DNA of 64,000 nucleotides from Apoda limacodes. Lineage: Eukaryota; Arthropoda; Insecta; Lepidoptera; Limacodidae. Position 1 is the first letter of the stretch, and every line of letters begins with the position of its first letter. Position numbers and translations under genes: made by a program. This document shows, one piece after another, positions 1 through 10,316 of this stretch. The notes beneath the pieces are model-generated. The model ran no database searches. It was not told the DNA's origin and saw only the letters and a program-made list of their open reading frames with translations. The stretch lies in assembly GCA_946406115.1 (NCBI GenBank), contig OX291561.1:2720273-2784272 (forward strand). The letters run 5' to 3'.

Positions 1-962
1 GAGTGATGGCGTGACCAAGGGAAATAGGGATTCATTTTATATTTATGTTATATATATTGTTATACACAAATTAGGTATACTTTTTACACCGAACTCGGTC
101 GACGGGACAAATATTTCCTCAAATAACAAAATGGACACACTACAATTCAATAGAACTGAAGTAGGACATACCTAATATATAATATATCTAAAACATATGC
201 AGCCAAAGCCGCGGTAAACAGCTTATGACGAAAGAAAAATAAGTCTTAACGAATTTCATATTTTTACGAACAATGTTATTGAAAATGTCTATGAAGTCTT
301 TATATAAAATCTCGATACATTACACATATTGAATACGAAATAAAAGTCAAACAGCAATATTAAATTCTGTCGAGCGTTATTTATTGTTTACTTTCTGTAT
401 ATTCAATATTAAAATACATAAAAAAGATAAATTGGGAGCTTCAATGTTGTAGAAATAAATAAAAAAGTTTGTACTGAAAAACCTATTACCGGATTAGCTT
501 TTTTATACACTTAAAATATAATGCTCAAAAAAACCCAGGCCCGGCGCAAACGAAATGTATCTTAATTTAAGTAGAAATGAGTAATTAAATACTATATATT
601 TCTAAAAGTAAGATTTTGACAGCTTATGACAATGATCTGGCGAAGACATTTGGACCATTTTGGGTATCCTTTATAACAGGACAGGTTATAGCAGTAGTGC
701 CCTGTTACCGAATGCACCGGCTAGGTGCTCAGAAGGAGAAGAAAAGATAGAGGGAGTTCAGAAGTGAGTAAAGAAACACTTTTCAAGGGTAAGGCAGGTT
801 ATATTAGTATACTCTTTCAGTATATAGTAACAGCTTTTAATGAACAATATCCTAATCACATAGGGTGATTCTCAACACTTAAATATCTAGATCACAGCTA
901 CCTATTTCACAATTATATAGGACAATCTAAATAAATAGAAAGATAGCAAAACGCAAGCCTGC
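1..962. other. AT-rich intergenic, no gene seen
   Basis: No open frame with coding character and no recognised repeat family. The only mildly GC-richer patch is around 640-780. Confidence 0.5.
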
Positions 963-1298
963 CTACACAGATTTTAAGTGTAGTTTTAAAGCTTTTATTA
1001 GGGAACTAGTACACTCAGGTCTCTTCGGCCTAGAGCCCAATTCGATGTCTTGCTCGCTGTAGGCACCCCTCAGGTCATCGCCGCCGTAGAAAGAAGACGC
1101 GGACGGGACTGATTTTAAGTGGCCTAACAGCGTGTGATGAGTAGTGAATATGCCGCCCGTGGCAGGCACAAGGTAAGGCCGCACGTGGCTAGCACAGTGC
1201 AAGATCGCACGTGAGCGCAGCTCGCCAGTAGCTTCGGCGTAGAGCAGGTCGCCCCGTAGCCTTCGTGTGTAGCGGTGTTCAAGATAGCACCACTTCAA
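963..1298 (-). CDS. Possible terminal exon, unknown protein
   Basis: A GC-rich island in AT-rich DNA carries an open minus-strand frame of about 100 residues that ends in a stop at 963. The translation is mixed and hydrophilic, without low complexity (for example SHVRPYLVPATGGIFTTHH and YSEQDIELGSRPKRPE), which is more protein-like than neighbouring shadow frames. There is no ATG at its start and an in-frame stop lies just upstream, so if real it must be spliced in from the right; AG acceptors lie near 1262 and 1288. No upstream exon was found and no family is recognised. It could be the cytoplasmic tail of a receptor or simply a GC-rich repeat. The call rests only on composition. Confidence 0.3.
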   Translation of the reverse strand: MKWCYLEHRYTRRLRGDLLYAEATGELRSRAILHCASHVRPYLVPATGGIFTTHHTLLGHLKSVPSASSFYGGDDLRGAYSEQDIELGSRPKRPECTSSLIKALKLHLKSV

Positions 1299-2288
1299 AG
1301 ATATTTACTGTTTGTTATAGTCAGCATTCGGTGAAACGAGGTCGATTTGTCACACTAGTTGGCATTGGATCAACCTCTCTTTATATCGCGAACCACCAGC
1401 CCCACCAGCCCCACCCGCCCATCACGCTTTTACCGCAGTTGCAGTCCCAGGCTTCACGCGGGTGGACAGCACGTTATGACAGTATATAATGGCGTACTGT
1501 AATAATCAACAACTCTGGCAAATCCCTCACTCCATCAAGGTATACTTATTGAGTTATTACCGACTACACATACCCCGTTTGCAGGGATTTGTCATATGGA
1601 AAATAACTACGTTTATCAGCATACGGCAATGCACTGTTGGGCATAGGCCTTTCTCATTGAAGTGTGTGATAAGTGCAGGAATATTTTTTGAAGGAAAAAT
1701 TCATAAGATTATTCTTGTGATCTTACCGTCAGTGATGTTTATGTAAATCGGGCACAGATTAAACAACAGCTAAACAAAATATTTATTTGCATATCATTAA
1801 AAAAACCTTTGCTTTTGTAGCCCCAAGAATTTTTAAACGTTTTCCTAACATTTGGTCACCTCCATAAATAAAAGAAATGAGATAGCCCGCAAATTCATAG
1901 ATGTAAAAAGACTATAAGATGGATCACAATAAGTTGAACAATGTATCTGTGAACAGTGCTCGTCATTTTAAATGCGCAAAATCATTTGACCTAATGAGCA
2001 AGAAAATTTTTTTTTAGCAGAGTTTTTAAACTATTACACGTACTTGACTTCAAAAAGGGTTCAAAATACGGTTGCATATTCTGTATCAATAGTAAAAAAA
2101 AATATTACAACGTTGCTTTGGCCAATGTTATGTGACCAAAAACATTTTAAGAGTACACTTTAAAGAATTGATAAACACAGTTCGGACGTTTAGTTTAGGC
2201 TCCAATACGTTTTGAGAACGTTGACGTGTGACCCATCATGGACATACCTAATATCAGTATGTACTTGTTAGGCAAATTCTCTTGAACA
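1299..2288. other. Intergenic, no gene seen
   Basis: Small plus-strand frames at 1265-1489 and 1489-1746 have no coding character. No repeat family is recognised. Confidence 0.45.
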
Positions 2289-3417
2289 CCAAAAGTACGG
2301 TAGTAGACTTCTAAAGTAGTGGAGGGGTAGTTATGACACAACAAAGATGGCGGACTGGCCCATATTGTTGAGCGGTGCTACTCGACTAACTACAGAACCG
2401 ATTCACTTGAATAAGGTGTCCAATTAAAGTGCTTGTAATGTAGAATAATAAGCTTTATACATTGATTAATGTACAACTTAAGTTGTTAATGTTAAAGTTC
2501 ATGACGCAAATCTAAATTATCAGAATCAATCTTTGGAATTTGAAAAGTCTACACAAACAAAAAAGCTGCAATCAATAGAAAAATAAGGTAAACGTACGGG
2601 CCTCGGTGTTCCAAAACAAAAGATTTTGAATAATATGTTTTGTTTGACTCAATAATATCTAGAAATAATATTCTATAAAGATTTTTGTAAAAAGTGGATA
2701 AGAACAACCTTCTTATTCTATTATTTTACCATTCCGCATCACTTTAACTATTCTTATAGTATTAGAACCCAGTTGGTTCTCTACAATGTTCACCGCGCTA
2801 TTAAAATTTTCCCGTCCCATACAATATTTCTTCCCTTATTTTACCTTCATATTTTAATAAACGGTTTTATTTACAAATATAATACTCCAGATACCTAGTC
2901 AGAGTTTTATTTCCTATTTTACCCCCTACGGGATGCTTTTCCAGAAACAGTGAAACTAATAAATTTTAGATTACTTAAAAGGCCATAAGTATTTCAATTT
3001 TACAGACATCCTTCCGCTTAGGAGACGATTATTTTTAACAGAATAAGATAGGCCCAGCCTCCATCTTTTTGCTTTTTGAAATATATATATACTAATAAAT
3101 GCCAAACAGACTTTATTTCTGATAAATATGATAAAATCTGTTAATTAGCGAGTTATTCATTAAAGAAAAAATGTATTTTTTTCGAAAAAAATGTATTGTT
3201 TTTTTGTAATATCTCTAATTTTACTTGACTTTTAAATTAATCAATGTATAAAGTTAATTATTCTACATTAAAATCGCTTTAATATGACACCTTATTTAAG
3301 TAAATCAGTTCAGTAATAGTCGAGTAACACCGCTCAACAACATAGGCCTGACCGCCATCTTTGTTACGTCATAACTACCGCCTTCACTTCTTTAAAAGTC
3401 TACTACCGCAGTTTTGG
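2289..3417. mobile_element. Non-autonomous DNA element with ~180-bp inverted repeats
   Basis: The segment at 2289-2470 reappears as its reverse complement at 3236-3417. Shared landmarks include GGTAGTAGACTT, AACAAAGATGGCGG and TTGTTGAGCGGTG in the left arm and their complements on the right, and GTAGAATAAT plus TTTATACATTGATTAAT at the inner ends. The outer ends read CCAAAA...TTTTGG. The roughly 760-bp centre is very AT-rich and has no open frame, so this is a MITE or deletion derivative, not an autonomous element. No convincing target duplication could be read at the ends and the superfamily is not assigned. Confidence 0.85.
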
Positions 3418-4394
3418 CATATTTATATGTATGAAGATACTTTGAACGAAAATGTTATAGTTAATCGTATCCGGTAAATAAATTCAACGCGTACAATTCG
3501 TTTTAAATCACCTTATTTGTGAACTTTTTTCTAACCTCATCAAAAAATCAAATCAATCAATTTAGCACAGGATTTTATTAGTTAAAGAGACGTAGAAATA
3601 AAATTAGGCTACGGCTACTTTTTTATCACGGAAATTCCCCTAAACACGCAAATTACCCATTTCCACTTGAAGGAACTGTTTCTTATTGAAAACCTTCTTT
3701 AGTATTAGGTGTATTATTCAGTTGCCATGGGAATCCAATGCCGATAACCAAATCTATAGCGAATAGAGCCGCTGGTGTAATATAAATATTCTTTGAGAAA
3801 AAAAAAACTTGACAGTCATAATTTATACGAGCAACCGAAATTTGGCAGAATATATATGTAGGATTTTTACGTTACTTGTTTTTAGTATTTGTTTTGCGAA
3901 TCAACGTTTATACAATGTAATTAAATAAGTCTGGAGCTGATTGCACGTTATTTTAATTCAAAGAGGATCTGTAGGGACAAACCAAATTTATTACTTTTAA
4001 GGGTTTCGTATAGCAAAGAGGTCAAACAAAAGCCCCTATCTCTAAGCTGTCTGTCATCTTTTGAACAAGTATTCTGTTTATTTTATTTAAAAGCATTCGT
4101 TACCATTGATGTTTAAGTAAGTATATATAAATAAAAAGTTAACCTTAAAATAATATTATTATGTCTTCGTCTAATCTTATACTAATTTTTGGTAAAATAT
4201 TAAGATATAATATTTTAGTTTAAAATGCAATTGAAGTAGAATTTCAATATCGAATTCGAGAGCAACGTTTATATGTAATGACTATGTTCTTAATTTTGTG
4301 ATATATTTGAATATAGATGTATTTTTTCTTAGATCATCATAAACAATTACCCGCGTCGTCCACTTACAAGACTAGATATACTGGCAGTGTATAG
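3418..4394. other. AT-rich intergenic, no gene seen
   Basis: No coding frame or recognised repeat. Confidence 0.45.
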
Positions 4395-4655
4395 ATAAAT
4401 AATAATAAATAGTTTTGGACATTGCACACAGCGCCGTCTGGTCCCAAACTAAGCAAAGCTTGTGTTATGGATACCAGACAACGGATATAAAATACATATA
4501 TATTAATCTTTTTTAGTAAATACATACATAATATACATAGATAACACCTAGTCTAAAAAAAACACAAATAATAAATGTTTGTCTTGTGCGGGAATCGTAC
4601 CCACGCCCTTTGTTTCAGCAGTTAGGTCATTATCAACTGAGCCACGGAGCTGACA
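4395..4655 (-). mobile_element. tRNA-derived SINE, copy 1
   Basis: Read on the minus strand, the head is tRNA-like: an A-box-like GTGGCTCAGTTGATAATG and a B-box-like GGTACGATTCC about 35 bp later. A body follows containing GACCAGACGGCGCTGTG and an AATAATAAAT-type tail. A second copy with the same body lies at about 6225-6490 on the same strand. Pol III promoter boxes plus a dispersed second copy support a SINE. Confidence 0.8.
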
Positions 4656-4737
4656 ACCTGACGATACGTCACCATGTGAGCTTTCAGTCGTCCTTAAACT
4701 GTATTGATTTTACTACCTAATGTATTTTAATCCTAAT

Positions 4738-5216
4738 CCATACTAATATTATAAATGCGAAAGTAACTGTCTGTCTGTCTGTTACCTCTCCAAGCTTAAA
4801 CCACTTTACGGATTAAAATGAAATTTGGCATGGAGATAGTTTGAGTCCCGGGAAAGGACATAGGCTACTTGAAAACGTCAAGTGTGAGTCGGTTTTTTTA
4901 CGTATAATTCTTCTGTACGTGTGTTTGTCACCTAACTTCTCACAAAAAAATGCTGTTCTATTATATTATAAAATATTACATAATATTTTTGATGCCCCTA
5001 CACTACTTCATAATATATTTTTCCGAGTGCCTCGAAGACGTGAGCGACAATGTCGTAGTAAACATTTGTTCGCAGTCTCGCCTATAACATGTTATGCTAT
5101 TTCAACGGTCTAATTATAACGGTTCATGAGATACAGCCTGGTGACAGACGGACGGACGGACAGCGAAGCCTTAGTAATAGGGTTCCTAATTACCTTTCAG
5201 GTACGGAACCCTAATA
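4738..5216 (+). repeat. ATTATAAATGCG-type interspersed repeat plus nested tail
   Basis: It begins CTAATATTATAAATGCGAAA followed by GTCTGTCTGTCTG, then TGAAATTTGGCATGGAGATA and GTCCCGGGAAAGGACATAGG. The same blocks recur at 5690-5905, 18466-19205 and 43160-43465, so this is a dispersed family. The right third (about 5125-5216, GACGGACGGACGGACAG through TACGGAACCCTAA) looks like a different common lepidopteran repeat end inserted or abutting. The frame at 4841-5113 lies inside this repeat and is not a gene. Confidence 0.75.
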
Positions 5217-5689
5217 ACCAAAATGACAAGCTTGCATGTGTGGATATATTCTGTTATTCAATAAGCTCTTTAAAAACGTTTTGACCCCTTTAAAGTTGGA
5301 GAACAAAAATAATTCACTAATTATCTAAGTTACACATTTAGTTAACACCTTTATAAAAAATATTCTTTATCTTAAGGGTTCAGTAAACATTGTTTATCTT
5401 TTTTTTGACATGTAGCCCAAACTGAGAATAACTGATCCAAATGTGTGAGGTTAACTAAAATTATTTAGTTATATATAATAACTAAAATTATGAATTCAAG
5501 AAAACAGGAGATAAAAAAAAAATCAATGGTTCATGAAGATTACTTCTAAATAAATAGCAATAAACAAAATAAAGGCTTCAATTTTCTATTGAGTATAGAT
5601 CTCTTGTTTTAGAAGTTCACCTCGCACTTGCTTAGTTTAAATTGTTTATCTGTTATTAAGGAGTGGCAGTTGAAATCCTACGCCGATAA

Positions 5690-5905
5690 TCTAATTTAGG
5701 GCGGGTGGAACCGCGGGCAAATTTGGCATGGTAATAGTTGGTGTCCCGGGAAAGGAAAAAAGCTACTAATTTATTTTCTCTATAATATTTCATTAACTCT
5801 TGAATTAAATTGAAATTGAAATCCTACACCGATAACCGAATTTAGGGCGGATAAAACCGCGGGCAATAGCTAGTAATATTATAAATGCGAATGTTTGTAA
5901 GTGTC
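5690..5905 (+). repeat. ATTATAAATGCG-type repeat fragments
   Basis: Two partial copies lie in a row. Both contain the AACCGCGGGCAA-type end; the first is followed by TTTGGCATGGTAATAGTT and the second by TAGCTAGTAATATTATAAAT, which restarts the family's 5' motif. Confidence 0.65.
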
Positions 5906-6224
5906 TGTGTGTGTGTTATTATTTTGGTTACTCTTTCTGCCACAACAACTGAACCTGGAAAAGTGTGCTAATTCAACTTATATTTATCCGTCAATTATGT
6001 ACAAAATCATTTGGATGATTGATGACACGATGCTGTTTGTTATTTACAGATTAGTTATACCTGTAGAAATGGTAAACGACTCAAAATGAGACAATACTCA
6101 TCTCGAAATCAGATGAGTTTATTTGAATAAAGAGATAGATTTACCGAATTTCCATGATCAAGATTGATTAAAGATCTTGTGTCATATATAAAAACAACTA
6201 TAAATTTTAAATAATACACGCAAT

Positions 6225-6490
6225 ATAAATAAATATATAAATATATTGGGACATTACACACAGCGCCGTCTGGCCCCAAAGTAAGCAAAGCTTGTGTTAT
6301 GGATACCGGACAACGAATACAAATACATAAATATTCCTTTTTTTTGTTAATCCATACATATCATACAAAAATACACCCAGACTCAAGACAAACACAAATG
6401 TTTATAACATAAATGTTTGTCCAGTGCGGGAATCGAACCAACACCCTCTGCACAGCAGTCGGCCACACTGCCAACTAGGCTGTTAGGTAG
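6225..6490 (-). mobile_element. tRNA-derived SINE, copy 2
   Basis: It shares the body of the copy at 4395-4655 (ACACAGCGCCGTCTGG and AAGCAAAGCTTGTGTTATGG on the plus strand). The minus-strand B box GGTTCGATTCC is closer to the tRNA consensus than in copy 1. The head is diverged and partly lost. Confidence 0.75.
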
Positions 6491-7004
6491 TCAAAACCAA
6501 ACAAATACAAATAATTCTGCTATTTTTGTACCAATAATAGAGACCGATAATAAAACCTTAGTTGATCATAAAATATTCATTCGCTATCTTATTTCGCAGC
6601 GGCTGCATGCACCTCGACTCCAGGGAAAAAGAAAATAGATTGGGAGCTATACGTAATATTTTTGTATTATAACCAAATATCATATTGTAAGTGGAACAAT
6701 AAAGTATCTGTTATGTTACTGGTGCTTTTAAGTTTTTTTAATTCAAATAACTTTTCGTTACAGTAACGTAAAGTAAGTTGCGTTATTATATTTTTTTTTC
6801 AGATTCATAGAACAAAAGGTGAAATAAAAGATTTTGAACGCTAATAGAAATAGCTCGCCAAATATACATCTGATAGAAAATTATTTAGGTCTACGCAGTT
6901 AGGTAAACGTGAGAACCTTTATTTCGTTTGATGTAGCCTATCAAATAAACCCCACGCCACGGGAAGCGGTTTAATATATTTCATACCTTAGTTCTACGGA
7001 TAGA

Positions 7005-7245
7005 ATAGTGAAGATTCTATTTTTGAAGTGAAAACTTCTTTAGCGGCGTTGTGCACTTTTTTTTGTGATGGGTAAAAAATGATAGACTCGCGTTAGGCTT
7101 ATCGAAAATTCGTAAGACGGAAACCATAATGCCACGCCCTAACAGGATGATTGGCAAATGAAAAAGAATGATTTTGAAGTGAAAACTTCTTAAGCGGCGT
7201 TGTGCACTTTTTTGTGATGGTTAAAAAATGTTAAACTCTAGTAAG
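7005..7245 (+). repeat. Tandem pair of ~75-bp repeat units
   Basis: The block TTTTGAAGTGAAAACTTCTT followed by AGCGGCGTTGTGCAC, a T-run and GTGATGG occurs at about 7013-7092 and again at 7165-7235. GAAGTGAAAACTTC is itself a short palindrome. This probably represents one end of a transposon duplicated in tandem. Confidence 0.65.
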
Positions 7246-7291
7246 AGGATAATGAAAGTGCGGATAACACATGTTAAAATGCTATTTCCAG

Positions 7292-7506
7292 GTTGTATGT
7301 TTTCACTTCTGTCGGCACTCCCGGAGTGCAACCCGTTTTTCTTTCTTTATTTCATTCTAAAAGGCGGTTCACATCCGACAGCTGTCTGTAAAATTACAGA
7401 AGAATCGATAAAATTGTTAGAAAATTATAAACCTATGACATACGGACGCGCGGACGGCAATTTCGAAATTGTGAGGTATTTCCCCCGTTTGGTCACGGAA
7501 CTCTAA
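7292..7506 (+). CDS. Possible 3'-terminal exon, unknown protein
   Basis: A TTTCCAG acceptor at 7285-7291 opens a frame of about 71 codons ending in TAA at 7504-7506, with an AATAAA signal at 7552-7557. The translation begins CMFSLLSALPECN and ends FEIVRYFPRLVTEL; it mixes a hydrophobic start with a charged middle and is not low complexity. No upstream exon was found, and the frame continues leftwards into a repeat unit, so it may belong to a transposon rather than a host gene. No family is recognised. Confidence 0.25.
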
Positions 7507-7557
7507 TTAATAGCATTACTTCACCTTTATTACTATTTAATTTTAACTCTAAATAAA

Positions 7558-9702
7558 GCTATACTAAAATCATCACTTTCCACCGAGAACCATTTCTACA
7601 ACAAAAGTTCCTTAATTAGGTTTATCTTTCAGTAATACAGAACTATCACCTCAATAACCCTCAAGGCTCTAACCTCATTACATTAGTAACGTGACGTCGT
7701 TACTGACCGTTATTAAGCTTAGTGTAACGACCAGGTGGCGCCACATCAACATTTAATTAAGTTGGAACTTGACGGGTCTAACGACGCGGGGATAGTCCGA
7801 TTCTAACACATGACTCTTTTCTCGTATAGAATTTACTACAGCGTCCTGATAATTCTATTTTTTTATAATATAATTGTGGGAACTCACAAACAAACTTCAA
7901 CCTTATCATGAAATCCTCTTTTATGCGTTGTCTAAGAAACCTATTTGCTACATTTGATGTTCCTTTACTTAGACCATAACGGCGCCAGTCCATGCTGGTG
8001 GCAGCCATTTTTTGTAAAGATCTTTTCCATGCCGGATTAAATCACAAAAACTAAGAGAAAATACGTAACAAAATTAATTTTAACCAGACTAAATCATTTT
8101 AGATAGAAAAGGATTCAGGCTTTGCAGGATGCAGAATGATTTTATGTACGTGACTATTCAATATTTAATACTCAAGTATGTCTGTGAGATTTGTAATGGA
8201 ACTGCAGTAGTTTGGGAGTGCGATTTCAATTCAGTTTATACCTAAAGGTATCCGTCACTAAAAACTAATTTGGTGTTTTGGAGTTTACTCCTTAAGAATC
8301 GATATAAGGCCAGTGGTATGAAAAAATTTGGGTAGTGAAACCGAGCATTACTCTTTCATGAAAGAATGAAAGAGTAACGCTGCCCCTTACCAATACTTTT
8401 CCCCACCTATCTTATATATTATACTATTATTAATTTTTTAGAGAGTATAAAAGAGAGAGAGACAAAGGGAGAGAGAGTTATCAAACTGGAAATGGCTATA
8501 TATCCGAAAATATCAATAGTAGACTAGAAGTTCCAGTACAAAAGTGATAGATCTCATCAAGATATTCATTTCAGATGACAGCTGTCAAACTATAAAAGGC
8601 TATATCTCCGTAACTATAGACTTTTTTACATTTAAAAAGTTGATAGAAATGCCGACCAAAATCAGACCATGTTATCCATACCTTTGTATTAATCCTTAAC
8701 CAAATCATTTTGTATTCAAGACTGTTTCAAAACATGTAGATTACTTTTTGAGTTATTGAAATCGGACATTCCAAAGATATTACGAATTTAAAAATATCAT
8801 GTCTAATAGAAAAATAAACCGCCTGCGCCGGGGCGCTGCCGCCGCACTGCGCCGTGATCGGCTCATACGCGCGGTCCCTCCCTACGCAGTAAACTCCAGT
8901 CGTGTGTCGGAGCTGACACACACAGTTTTTTTAAGATAAATGAAAGGAGTTACATACGGTTCCATATAAAATGAGTGGATTGGTCGGTAGGTCAAAAGTT
9001 ACGTGAGAAATTGTTTCCAAGTTGTGTCATTTTGATTATTTAGACGCGCTTCTACCCGTCTCTACGTCAATGCTATGTAAGTTTCTGCGTGGCGGAGGCA
9101 CCACTGTGAATGAGATTAACACAAAAATATACGCTAGAATTATCGCTCCGCATTATAATACGTGTAAAATTATATGTCAATTCGACAGTCTGACTGTATT
9201 CGGGGAGTTGCGGTATGTATCTCGCGTTAATTGAAATTAGCTTAATAAGAATTATCTGCCTTGAAATTTTCTAAAAACAATTGAGTTGGAGGCTATCCAA
9301 TAAAATATTTAACATTTTATCTGTAAAATGCGAAGTGACATAATTTCTCCGTCGCATTTTGAGCACTATTGCGATAATCTGCGGATTTTGTTGCGTAACG
9401 CCCCACGGTTCATATACCTAAGTCCAAAGAGTGCAAAATTTTCGTGCACAAACGCTCGACAGCAGTTTGTAAAAAACCACTGAAATGCGCAAACAATTAT
9501 CTCTCGCAGTTACAGCTTAAAAATGCATGGTGTTTTACTAAAGTGCACGGTAGGCCTAACAAAACCGATAACTAATATGACATTTTATGCAATTTGACAT
9601 TGGACATTTTGACATTCTAAAGCGGAAGAAAAAACAGATTTTGAAATTTTCTATTTATTTTTCCATGGCCAAAACTGAACCTTATGTAGTTAATCTATAG
9701 CA
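7558..9702. other. Intergenic, no gene seen
   Basis: It contains a 15-bp hairpin (GCATTACTCTTTCAT at 8345 and its complement ending near 8379) and a GC-rich patch at 8820-8890 whose minus-strand frame lacks splice or start signals. Nothing else is recognised. Confidence 0.4.
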
Positions 9703-10316
9703 TTTTTTTTTATACCACTAAGGTGGCAAACAAGCACACGGTCCGCCTGATGGTAAGCGGTCACCGTGGCCTATGGACGCTTACAACACCAGATGTATCA
9801 CTCGAGCGTTGCTGAACCTTCAAAAATCCAATTACTTCTTTCTTGAAGAACCCCATACTGTAGTCCTTAGAGAAAATCTTGGCAAGGAGCTCATTTCACA
9901 ACCCAAGCGTTCGCGGGAGGAAGTTTCTCTGAAACCGCACTGTACGCGACCATTTCGGTTCTAAAGTGTGAGAATAGTTCCCTGCCAATGGCGGGCTGTG
10001 CGATGGTAGAAAGTAGCAGTGGGCATCATTTCGAACAATTCCTCAGAATACATCCCATTGTACAAGCGGTAGAACACACACAGGGAGGCAAAGTCTCTCC
10101 TCAGACTTAAGGGTTCGATACGGCAAGTGAGTTCGGGATCGTCGACAATTCTCACAGCCCGTCGTTGAACCGTGTCAAAAGGTCCAAACTGGTATCCGGG
10201 TGCACCTGCCCAAAGATGGCAGCAGTACTCCGTATGAGGCCGAACTTGCGACTTGTAAAGCAGCAACCGCTGCCCCGACGTGAAGTACTGCCTCGCTCTG
10301 TTGAGTACACCTAGTT
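9703..10316 (-). mobile_element. LINE 3' end, jockey/CR1-type
   Basis: The minus strand encodes the C-terminal end of a non-LTR reverse transcriptase ORF: YKSQVRPHTEYCCHLWAGAP, then VQRRAVRIVDD and LRRDFASLCVFYRLYNG (open at 9961-10266). After a frame break come degenerate remains of the usual NFLPRT...NELP segment. The 3' end on this strand is CCTTAGTGGTATAAAAAAAA at about 9703-9722. The RT catalytic core is absent, so this is a dead 5'-truncated copy. Sister copies lie at 13878, 45130 and 52395. Confidence 0.85.

Noticed and set aside
4580..4655. Possible functional tRNA gene on the minus strand
   Set aside because: A and B boxes are present but no cloverleaf stem closes, and it is continuous with a SINE body found twice.
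4841..5113. 90-codon frame
   Set aside because: Lies entirely within interspersed repeats with copies elsewhere in the window.
8727..8921. GC-rich minus-strand frame of 64 codons
   Set aside because: Short, no start context or splice signals; composition alone is not enough.
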